Of a stretch of 57,225 nt of DNA, positions 1-8,100 are shown one piece after another. The stretch's first letter is position 1; each line of letters begins with the position of its first letter. The translations under genes were made by a program, and so were the position numbers. Below the pieces are notes generated by a model. That model was not told the DNA's origin and searched no databases. It saw only the letters and a list, made by a program, of their open reading frames with translations. This stretch comes from an uncultured Leptolinea sp. (GTDB lineage: Bacteria > Chloroflexota > Anaerolineae > Anaerolineales > Anaerolineaceae). The stretch covers positions 1 through 57,225 of the forward strand of contig CAIKMQ010000047.1 of assembly GCA_903828565.1 (NCBI GenBank), read 5' to 3'.

Positions 1-27
1 AAGAAATGCTCAGCCGGAGTAGATAGC

Positions 28-60
28 AAAAAAAAGTGAGCCTTGCGGCTCACTTTTTTT
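28..60 (-). terminator. Intrinsic terminator of the S6/foldase operon
   Basis: A 7-bp stem (GTGAGCC/GGCTCAC) with a TTGC loop is flanked by an A run and a T run, so read on the minus strand it ends in a T tract. It begins right at the stop codon of the foldase gene. Positions 1-27 hold nothing I can identify. Confidence 0.85.
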
Positions 61-1207
61 ACAGTGACGGATCTGAAGGAACGATTTCCTTCCAGAGGTC
101 ATATTTCGTAATAGTAGTTTCAAGTTTTGCTGCTTCCAGCCAATCCTGGAAGGTTTTATCTTTTAAAGTGGCTAATTCTGTACTAGAAAGGGCACGTTCT
201 TCATGGCCAACTACCTGGATAAGGTGCCAGCCAAAATCAGTTTGGACCGGGGCACTGACAGAACCAACTGGGGTTGCATAGGCAGCTTTTTCAAATGCCT
301 CTACCATTGAACCGGGACCGAACCATCCAAGATCACCACCGTTTTTAGCATTTGACGAATCGATGGAATTCTCAGCAGCAAGGGCTGCCCAGTCTTCTCC
401 GGCATCGTAGCGTGCCTTGATCGCTAATGCTTCCTCTTCAGTTTTTACAAGGATATGGCGAGCCGATACCTGATCCTGGGTTGAAGGTACATCAGCTGTA
501 ATCGTTTCGTATAGTTTGCGATAATAGAGTGTGAACTCTACCAGAGTGCGTATATCCGATTCTTTTACATCGATGGATGTTAATCCTTCATAGTATGTAT
601 TTAGGTCTGCCTGGTAGGCATCTTGAGTATAAGGTGTGGGTGTTGGGCCAGGTTCAACAGTCGGTTCAGATGCAACGGCTGCTCCATCCTGAGGGGTGGG
701 AGTTCCATTACGATAATATCCAAAGTACTCTTCAAGGATAGTATCGATCTCATCCGATGAAACTGTAATACCGCGCTTCTTAGCTTCCTGGCGGATCAAG
801 CGGTCATTGACCATCTGATCCAGCAGTGTAGCACCTAGCGCTTCCGGGTCTTGTAGTTGACTTTGGTACTGTGTGAGCGTGGACTCAAAATAAGATGCGA
901 TACTGGGGTTATCACCGAAGGATTGCATCAGAGCCACAGTCTGATTGTAGCGTGTGACGATCTGCTGCCGATTGAATCTTACATATTTCTCAAACTCTGT
1001 GGCAGTGATCTTCTCATTTCCAACTTTTGCAACTGGGCGTATGCCAGCAAATACGGTATTGTTCAGAATACCATAGGCAACCACCAACACGACGATCGCC
1101 AGAATGACAGCGGAAGCAATGATGATGATGCGGTTCTGGATCTCTTCTTTTTGCTGACGAGCCAAGTGCTTCTTAGATATAATCTTGGGGGTTTCTTCTT
1201 TAGCCAT
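59..1207 (-). CDS. Membrane-anchored parvulin-type peptidyl-prolyl isomerase (PrsA/SurA-like)
   Basis: Predicted extracytoplasmic foldase that isomerises prolyl bonds in exported proteins. The 382-residue product has a lysine-rich N-terminus, one hydrophobic anchor (about residues 22-45, IIIIASAVILAIVVL), a SurA-like chaperone region with a Pro/Thr-rich insert (about 180-200), and a C-terminal rotamase domain (about 255-350) with the family signatures ARHILVK, GGDLGWFGPG and FGWHLIQV. No lipobox is visible, so it is likely held by the uncleaved TM helix rather than by a lipid as in PrsA. I place the start at 1207 because AGAGG lies 5 nt upstream of that ATG; an in-frame ATG at 1225 would add only MLLRGK. 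It follows rpsR by 56 nt and is probably co-transcribed with the S6 operon. Confidence 0.9.
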   Translation of the reverse strand: MAKEETPKIISKKHLARQQKEEIQNRIIIIASAVILAIVVLVVAYGILNNTVFAGIRPVAKVGNEKITATEFEKYVRFNRQQIVTRYNQTVALMQSFGDNPSIASYFESTLTQYQSQLQDPEALGATLLDQMVNDRLIRQEAKKRGITVSSDEIDTILEEYFGYYRNGTPTPQDGAAVASEPTVEPGPTPTPYTQDAYQADLNTYYEGLTSIDVKESDIRTLVEFTLYYRKLYETITADVPSTQDQVSARHILVKTEEEALAIKARYDAGEDWAALAAENSIDSSNAKNGGDLGWFGPGSMVEAFEKAAYATPVGSVSAPVQTDFGWHLIQVVGHEERALSSTELATLKDKTFQDWLEAAKLETTITKYDLWKEIVPSDPSL

Positions 1208-1228
1208 TTTTCCTCTTAAAAGCAAACA

Positions 1229-1254
1229 GGGCAGCAGGGTAACCCACGCTGCCC
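1229..1254 (-). other. Hairpin between rpsR and the foldase gene
   Basis: Arms GGGCAGC and GCTGCCC enclose a 12-nt loop which can itself pair GGGT with ACCC. No T tract follows, so it is more likely an mRNA processing or stability element, or a weak attenuator, than a full terminator. Its role is inference. Confidence 0.4.
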
Positions 1255-1263
1255 CGGTAGGTC

Positions 1264-1539
1264 TTAACGCTCAGACCAGGCTTCGCTGGTGAATGGCAGC
1301 AACGCAATATGGCGTGCTTTTTTTACTTCGCCAGCCAGTGCACGCTGGTGTTTGGCACAAGTACCAGTCTGTCGTCTTGGACGGATCTTGCCATCTTCAG
1401 TGACGAAACGTCGGATGGTATCGATGTTCTTGTAATTGATCACTGCCGATTTGTCTACACAGAACTGGCAGAATTTTGGGCGGGCTGGGTAATGACGCCC
1501 AGATCCCTGTCCCTCATTTTCTACGTAATTTTCACTCAT
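1264..1539 (-). CDS. rpsR: 30S ribosomal protein S18
   Basis: Small-subunit protein that pairs with S6 on the central domain of 16S rRNA. The 91-residue product has the typical core ([19 protein letters not shown], then [15 protein letters not shown]) and an N-terminal CQFC knuckle of the zinc-binding S18 paralogue class (C+ form). A Gly/Asn-rich N-terminal extension of about 18 residues precedes it. AGGAG lies 7 nt before the ATG. Third gene of the rpsF-ssb-rpsR operon, the common bacterial order; rplI and dnaB, often next, are replaced here by the foldase gene. Confidence 0.97.
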   Translation of the reverse strand: MSENYVENEGQGSGRHYPARPKFCQFCVDKSAVINYKNIDTIRRFVTEDGKIRPRRQTGTCAKHQRALAGEVKKARHIALLPFTSEAWSER

Positions 1540-1564
1540 TTTCTAGCTCCTGCTTCTGTGCTGG

Positions 1565-1954
1565 CTAAAAAGGATATTCCTCACCCTGTTCATCAGGTAT
1601 GTGGTTAGAACAACTGTCCTTTTTATCACCCAGCATCATCATTTCACTGGCCACAACTTCGATACTGATGTGTTTATGGCCTTCGGGATCATCCCAGCGC
1701 CTCGTCTGCAGACGTCCTTCGATATAAATGGTCTGCCCTTTGGATAGACACTTTTTAGAAAGTTCAGCAAGGGCCCCCCAGACAACAATATTAAACCATT
1801 CAGTCTCAGTGTGCTGTTCACCATCACTGGATTTCCAGGATCTGGAAGTAGCCAGGGTAAATGTTGTTACCGGCCTTCCGGATGGTGTGTAGCGCATTTC
1901 CGGATCCCTGCCGAGATTTCCGATCAGCATGATCTTGTTCAGGCTTTTGCTCAT
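1565..1954 (-). CDS. ssb: Single-stranded DNA-binding protein
   Basis: Binds and protects ssDNA at replication and repair sites and recruits partners through its acidic tail. The 129-residue product is one OB fold (residues 1-108: LNKIMLIGNLGRDPEMRYTP, then TEWFNIVVWG and KGQTIYIEGRLQTRRW) with a very short linker and a C-terminal tip EEYPF, a variant of the usual DDDIPF. It is shorter than E. coli SSB (178 residues) because the disordered linker is almost missing. It lies between rpsF and rpsR, as in many bacteria where S6, SSB and S18 are co-transcribed. Confidence 0.96.
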   Translation of the reverse strand: MSKSLNKIMLIGNLGRDPEMRYTPSGRPVTTFTLATSRSWKSSDGEQHTETEWFNIVVWGALAELSKKCLSKGQTIYIEGRLQTRRWDDPEGHKHISIEVVASEMMMLGDKKDSCSNHIPDEQGEEYPF

Positions 1955-1981
1955 CGTTTTCTCCGCTGGTATTGCACCAGC

Positions 1982-2266
1982 TTATTCAATCACTGTGATC
2001 ATATGGCGCATGACAGGTTCGTGGAAACGTAAGTTTCGTTCCAGTTCGGCGCTGTATGCTGGCAACATCTGAGCTTCGATCAAGAAATACTGGCCTTCAC
2101 GCTGTTTGTTGATGGCATATGCCAGACGCTTGCGACCCCAGTTTTCAACTTTATTGATCAAACCACCAGACTCAGTAATCCAGCCAGTGATCTTTTCAAC
2201 TGCAGCGGTAACTGCTGTTTCATCCAGGTCAGGGTGGATGATGCAAACTACTTCATAAGTACGCAT
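1982..2266 (-). CDS. rpsF: 30S ribosomal protein S6
   Basis: Binds 16S rRNA as a heterodimer with S18. The 94-residue product has the S6 signatures MRTYEVVCIIHPDL, ENWGRKRLAYAI and GQYFLIEAQ and lacks the acidic C-terminal tail seen in enterobacteria. GGAGG upstream of the ATG fits initiation. First gene of the operon with ssb and rpsR, driven by the promoter at 2365-2373. The 90-nt leader is structured (see the leader entry), consistent with known S6:S18 feedback on rpsF leaders in other phyla. Confidence 0.96.
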   Translation of the reverse strand: MRTYEVVCIIHPDLDETAVTAAVEKITGWITESGGLINKVENWGRKRLAYAINKQREGQYFLIEAQMLPAYSAELERNLRFHEPVMRHMITVIE

Positions 2267-2332
2267 AATAAGGAAGCCTCCTTTCCTCGGGATTGCACTC
2301 CAAGATACCGTTGGTACCCGGACTGCGGAAAG

Positions 2333-2373
2333 TTAGACGATAGATTGTTCGTCTAAACGGGAAAATTATATCA
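2333..2373 (-). promoter_or_regulatory. rpsF promoter (extended -10) and 5'-terminal leader hairpin
   Basis: On the minus strand TGATATAAT (2365-2373) is an extended -10 box; no good -35 is visible. Immediately downstream is an 8-bp hairpin, TTAGACGA/TCGTCTAA (2333-2340 with 2349-2356), then a second pairing GGTACC/GGTATC with an AAC loop and a CCG-containing segment before the Shine-Dalgarno. The layout suggests an autoregulatory leader, but I could not match it to the published S6:S18 motif with certainty. Confidence 0.55.
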
Positions 2374-2377
2374 CATA

Positions 2378-5158
2378 TTATCGGGAGACTGCCAGTTTGA
2401 CAACTTTACCCTGTTTGTCTACGGTCAGGCGGGCGAAATGATGATGGTTTTGATTGGCTACCTGGTAACTTTTCCGTAAGGTAATGATCGTCCGGCCATT
2501 CCTCTGCCTAACGCTGTCCACATTTCCAAGAGATTTGTCACCTTGCATATATACGCGAGACATTGTGTAACTGGCATCACGCATACCCGGCAGATACTTC
2601 TCAACAATAGATTTCACCTGCCCCATCACTTCAACTGGCAGCATACCAGTAACGAGCTGTTCACATTCTGTTTCACAAGCGGTCAAGAAATCTCCGTGAT
2701 AGGTTTGCCGTATATAGTGCAAGTCTTTGGATTTAGCGGAAGAGAGGGTGGCCAGCGGATCTCCAAGCAGAATGAAAGAAATCAAGGTTTTTTGGTCTTC
2801 ACCATCCAGGAAGCCTTGTGCCCGGTTCATATCCTGTGCCAGGGCGATCTTTGCATTTCGCAAGGCTTCGCCTGTTGTCTTTCCTTCTTTGATCTGCTTC
2901 CAGAAGGTAACTGCCAAACGGTCTGCAGCAATCAGCGGTGACGATATGGCTCCATAAGCCACACAGGTCGATCCGACCACTGCTTTCGTCCCACTGGAAA
3001 GGAACTTCAACGAGATAGCTTCATCTTCCAATTTATGTAAAATGTAGGTTCCGTAGCAGGCTTCACTAAAAACAATGGCTGGAGTTGACTGATTTTCGCT
3101 GATATCCCGCGGCGAAAAAGCAACCGGGTACTCAGGATTGCGCTGCATTTCACTATAATCGGGTTGGCCGTACCAATCCGCAGTATCTGATGTCCCGTGA
3201 AGATTGAAGTAGCTTAGCCTTGCGGGGAAGATCCCCGTGCTGGAAAGTTGCGAAGTTTTTAGAGGAGGGGACGAGAGAATGGATTGTGAATCTCCGATCG
3301 GACGAAAAACTTCAGACGAGGCCTGTTTCCAGATAGAAGCAGTATAGCCAAAAGCAGGACGGCTGTTGATCACTGCATGGGATTGTGATAACCGGTTTAT
3401 TGAGGAGAAAAAAGGTGCGAACAGGCTGAATCTGCGCCACCAGGGTGTGGGTGTATTGCTTGAAGTATGGTCTGCAATCATTTGCCGTAATGCGCGTAAA
3501 ATAATTCCGGCGTCTTTCCCGGAACCACCAGGTAGACGGCCAACCGGCCATTCAGGAATGAAATAATTCTCATCTGTCGTGCCGTAAGGATTATCTGAAG
3601 CAACTTCGGCGTCCGCATCATCGGTTGGATTTGGAAGCATATGGAATGGGACAACCTCCGGCCCGCCAACGATCAAAAGGCTGCCGATCATTTCTCCTTT
3701 ACGGGAGAGTGCCCGATCAAGATCAGCTACTGCCATTTTTAGTTTCCATGGATCATTGTAAACCGCTGGTTGAATGCCAAGACGGGAGGCGAGGTTGGCA
3801 TCATCTGCATAGAATAGTATGGAGGTCCATCCAGCTTTCTTACGCATGGTTTCAACTAATTGTTTCATCAGTTCATCGATGACAAATGCAGTCTGCGAAC
3901 CATATTGTTCTTCAAGACCTTTTCGGCTTGTAAAAACTACATAAACTGGAAAACGCCGATCAGTAGTTGTGATGCCAGCAACCTGAAGCCTGGTGGCAAT
4001 GCGCTCCAATTCAGCATGAATTTCTTTCGGGTCTTCCTGAACTTCTTTCTGCGGTTGCCGAGTGGAAGTTTGACTCGGTGTCTTCCGCGGACGCTGAACC
4101 GGTGCTGTTGAGGCACGTGGCTGGCGGGGTGAAGCTGGCTGTGCGCCCGTAGATTCGTTTACGGTAGGGGTTACCGGTGATCCGGATGGTGGCTTTCCAA
4201 CAGGTGAAAGTTCAGGCTGCTGTGCGTCAATTGTCGGGTCAGTAGAGGTTGTTATGTTGAATCTGAGTTGATCGTCCAACAATTCCGGGCTTGATACAGA
4301 TTGTGGATCTACCTCAGCGGGCGCTGAGCCAAAGGACAACCCGGCGCTGGCAGGAGCCAGTTGATTCCAACCAAGTAAACTGGATACACTTCCGGGAACA
4401 GATATTGTGATGGGTATACGCAGGTCGTCCTGCCACATGGATTGGTAGGGATTCCCCTCAGGCCACAGGCGATTCGCTACCTGGCAGCCGGCATCTCTGC
4501 CAACGCAAGAATGAAGGAGAGAAACCGCATCTGTGTCATTCCCGTTCTGTATTTGGGCATGAGCTAAAAGATATCCAAATTGCAAACAATCCGGCCAACG
4601 GGCATGGTAAAGGTTCGCCAGGTTTTCCAGTGTCTGAGTATCATTACCAGATGCGACAATGCGCAAATGCAAAACAGCCGGAAGAGGTTGTGAGGGATCG
4701 ACGATCAACGCCTGCTGGATAAGAGCTTCAGCCTCTTCAGGATGGTGTGCATCCATCGAAGCGCGCGCATCCCGATAGACCAGGGCCCATCCGGGAATTT
4801 GACGATCATCCAAATTCCTGCCGGTCAATGCGTGATAATTCGCAATCGAGCGAGTGTCCGATGTACCCTGGGCAGTAGCCCCTTTGTGCTTTAATTCGTA
4901 AAGTTGGGCAAATTCCGGATCAGCTTTTTCCAGCATCTCCTCAATGGCAAGAGCAGCAGATACCTTGCCATCATCCATCAAAAACCGCGCAAAAAGGAAA
5001 TTTACATGCAGATCACCCGGATAAGCAGCGAGCCAAGTCTTCAATATATGTTGAACGAAGGTTGGTTCTTTGAGGGAAGATGCATTATTCAGGATCGTGA
5101 GGAGTTCATCCCGTTTTACCTGGAATTGTGCTTGTGGTTGATTGGTAGGTAGTGGCAT
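2378..5158 (-). CDS. TPR-linker-gingipain-like (C25/clan CD) cysteine protease
   Basis: Predicted caspase-fold protease of 926 residues. Residues 1-225 are helical, TPR-like repeats; about 290-380 is a Pro/Ser/Thr/Gln-rich linker; about 400-830 resembles the gingipain (peptidase C25) catalytic region. The proposed dyad is His654 (in NLHGTSD) and Cys701 (in SEACYGTY), with the C25-like upstream block SDNPYGT and WPVGRLPG and the downstream LLGDPLATL. A C-terminal alpha/beta segment (830-926) is unassigned. No signal peptide or TM helix is seen, so it is probably cytosolic, unlike secreted gingipains. SD GAGG sits about 9 nt before the ATG, 12 nt after the TPR gene, so the two are translationally linked. 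It is the last gene of the sigma-54 operon. A CHAT-domain assignment is the main alternative; the substrate is unknown. Confidence 0.75.
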   Translation of the reverse strand: MPLPTNQPQAQFQVKRDELLTILNNASSLKEPTFVQHILKTWLAAYPGDLHVNFLFARFLMDDGKVSAALAIEEMLEKADPEFAQLYELKHKGATAQGTSDTRSIANYHALTGRNLDDRQIPGWALVYRDARASMDAHHPEEAEALIQQALIVDPSQPLPAVLHLRIVASGNDTQTLENLANLYHARWPDCLQFGYLLAHAQIQNGNDTDAVSLLHSCVGRDAGCQVANRLWPEGNPYQSMWQDDLRIPITISVPGSVSSLLGWNQLAPASAGLSFGSAPAEVDPQSVSSPELLDDQLRFNITTSTDPTIDAQQPELSPVGKPPSGSPVTPTVNESTGAQPASPRQPRASTAPVQRPRKTPSQTSTRQPQKEVQEDPKEIHAELERIATRLQVAGITTTDRRFPVYVVFTSRKGLEEQYGSQTAFVIDELMKQLVETMRKKAGWTSILFYADDANLASRLGIQPAVYNDPWKLKMAVADLDRALSRKGEMIGSLLIVGGPEVVPFHMLPNPTDDADAEVASDNPYGTTDENYFIPEWPVGRLPGGSGKDAGIILRALRQMIADHTSSNTPTPWWRRFSLFAPFFSSINRLSQSHAVINSRPAFGYTASIWKQASSEVFRPIGDSQSILSSPPLKTSQLSSTGIFPARLSYFNLHGTSDTADWYGQPDYSEMQRNPEYPVAFSPRDISENQSTPAIVFSEACYGTYILHKLEDEAISLKFLSSGTKAVVGSTCVAYGAISSPLIAADRLAVTFWKQIKEGKTTGEALRNAKIALAQDMNRAQGFLDGEDQKTLISFILLGDPLATLSSAKSKDLHYIRQTYHGDFLTACETECEQLVTGMLPVEVMGQVKSIVEKYLPGMRDASYTMSRVYMQGDKSLGNVDSVRQRNGRTIITLRKSYQVANQNHHHFARLTVDKQGKVVKLAVSR

Positions 5159-5170
5159 CTTTTTTTCCTC

Positions 5171-8100
5171 TTAGGCGCGATGTACCAAGTTGATTGCAAT
5201 AATCGCGCCTAATTGTCGCAGCACTGCAACATCCTCATTGCTCAATTCTGCAGCTTTACGCAGCATTGCTTCGGCACCGATATAATCTTTCGAATCTTTC
5301 ATGGCAAGGCCCAGATAATAATATGGTCTGTAGTCCAAAGGTAGTGCTTCTATGGCCTGGTGATACACGGTAGCGGCTTTAACGTAATCACGTCTTTCTT
5401 CGTAAATATGGGCCATTTCAAGATAACCATCCATGTTCGAATTCTCGATATTCATGGCATGACTGACATGGTCCAGAGCCTGATCAAGTTGACCGGTAGC
5501 ACGCAGCATATGGGCAGCAAGGATCTGAAGATCGAATTGGTTTTCGTTTTGTTGTAATGCCTGTTGGGCTATTGTTAGTGCTTCTTCAGGCAAATCATTC
5601 TCCGCCAGGGCATATGCATATACTTTCAAGAATTTCTCATCGGATGAATACTGATCTGCTATCCTTCTCATTTCCGACAGATAAGCCTTTACTCCACTTT
5701 TATTCTTGATGATCTCCGCTTTTTCAAGCAGCAGGGGGAGGGGGTCAACAACTCGGCTCAGGTTCTGCTCAATGAGTTGAAGGGCTGTTTCGTTATGAGA
5801 TTTGGACCGTAAGGCTTTGATCTTGATGATGAGGGCTCCCGGATGCTCAGGAGATATTCGGAGAGCGGCATCTGCTTTTTGGATGGCAAGGTCTACCTGT
5901 TTATTCTTCAAAGATATTTCTGCACTGATCACAAGCGGTTCCGGCAGATCCGGTGCCAGGGTAATTGCGCGATCTATACTGGCGAGCGCCTGCAGGGAAT
6001 CATTTAATTTCAAATGGGCTGCTGCCAGTGCTTGCCATAGCTCGGATTTTGAGTTATCGATTGATCCCGCTGCCTTAAAGTATTGAATTGCTGATACAGG
6101 ATCATCTGAACCAAGGGAAACTTTTCCTAGCTCATACTGGATTTCATAACTGTCAGGTTTCAGTTTTGCAGCTTGCAGTAGATGTGCTTTGGTAGATGTG
6201 ATGGATCCCTGACTCTGGCTGAGGGAAGCAGCCATCTGATGCCACTTCGTTTCATTCGGCCAGATTTCCAATGCTTTTTCGAGTGCCTCAAAAGATAACT
6301 GATCTTCACCAGATTCACGGGCTATTACCGCGATCATTGCCAGTTGGATTGGATCAGTTGACTGGAGCAGTGTTTCAAGATGAGGAAGGATGATCTCCAT
6401 GGCAGATTCGGGGTGTGTTTGAGATATCTGGAGAGCAGCCTGAAGGGCAGCGAGTGGAGATTCCGCGACAAAGGCGGAAACTTGATCCATATCTTTCCGG
6501 TTGATTAGATCCTGCAAGGTAGCGAATTCAGTATCAAATGGCTTCGGAAAAGCCAGCCATGCCTGTAAATTATCAGCTGTGGGTAGGAAGGCATAAGTTC
6601 CTCGGGCATTCCAGTAGTCTGCAACTCGGGCAATCTCGGATATTTCATGAATGATAGCGAAGGCATCCTGAAATTCTGTAAGGTTCTGAACGGATAGAAG
6701 TTGGATATCTGGAGCATGAGCTACAACTAGCAACCGAGCAAATAATCGGGCGTTCTCAGCCTGGCAGGTAAGGGCTTTCATTTTGTATAAATTGACCGCT
6801 GGATCAAGGGGATAGCTCTGCTCTAGTTGTCCGATGAGCCATGCGGCTGACTTGAATAGATTAAGGGTAAGACAGGCATTGATTAATGGGTAGATCAAGG
6901 TGGGCGATGATGTAACCAGGTTATAAGGTGCTATTGCTGGTAGGCGGAGTGAATGTAAGTCCGTAAGCGGCAGATCCGCATAGATCTTTTCACAGGAGTG
7001 GCCTTGTAGCTCTTCGAATAAGGTGATCTCATCTCGTGAAATTACCGGGTTGTTGATCAGCGCAAGAGCCGAAACCCATAACTGCCATCGCGATGAATTT
7101 ACCGATAGAAGGTTAGCATCATCTGGCTGGTTTTCAAACAATTCGTAGCCGATCATGTTGGAGAGTAAGGTTACAGGTGCACTTATGGAAGATTCGGTTT
7201 CTTCTAAGCCTGCCAGATGCTCTCTGGCACTTGGCATGTCCATAAGGTTGTATTTAAGGTCAGCGATCAGATATTCCACAGCAATTTCAGCCCCACCCAG
7301 CTGGAGTGCAGCTTGTGCATTCTCCAGAGCCCCCGGGAGATCACCATTTTTACGCAGAAGAAAAGCAATGCGTAAATGGATCGCCGCAAGATTTTCGCTC
7401 AGATCAACAGTGTCATTCACCCCAGGTTTCGATGACACTTCCAGCAGTTTTTGTAATGTATCCAATGCGCTGCTGGTATCACCCGCAAATGCCAACAGAT
7501 CTACTTTCTGGAACAGTAGATTAATGTCATGGCTGTCCATTTGAATAGCCTGATCAATCGCGGCTACTGCCCGAAGAACATTCCCATCCTGTTTTTCGTA
7601 AGTTACCAGATCCATCAATAGGGCAAGAGCATGCGCGGGATCTTTTTGAATAGAATCATGCAATAACTGGATCGCATCTGCTACATGACCACCCTCAGCA
7701 AGAAGTTCTGCAGCTTCTTTAACTTGTTCTGGTGTCAGCTTACCTTCTTCAACCAGTCTATTGAAAGTTTGAACTGCAGCCGCAGTTTCTCCCAACTGAA
7801 TTTGTAAACTCCCCAGGCGTAAAAGAAGGCTGAGATTCTCAGGTTGTTGAGCGATCGCAGATTGCAAAGCACTGATCGCTTCAGGGATATCACCGGATTT
7901 TTGGCAGAAATCGCTATACCAGAGCAAATTGCCAGTATCATCCGGAAGGATGGAGAGTGCCAGTTGAGCAGCATCCAAGGCTGCCTTGCTCAGGTTGGAA
8001 GACAGATAAGTTTCAGCCAGTTTTTGTTGGATTTCGTAATTCTTTGGGTTTAAAGTTCCGGCTTCTTCGAGTGCTGCCAGGGCTGTATCCACCTGGCCCA

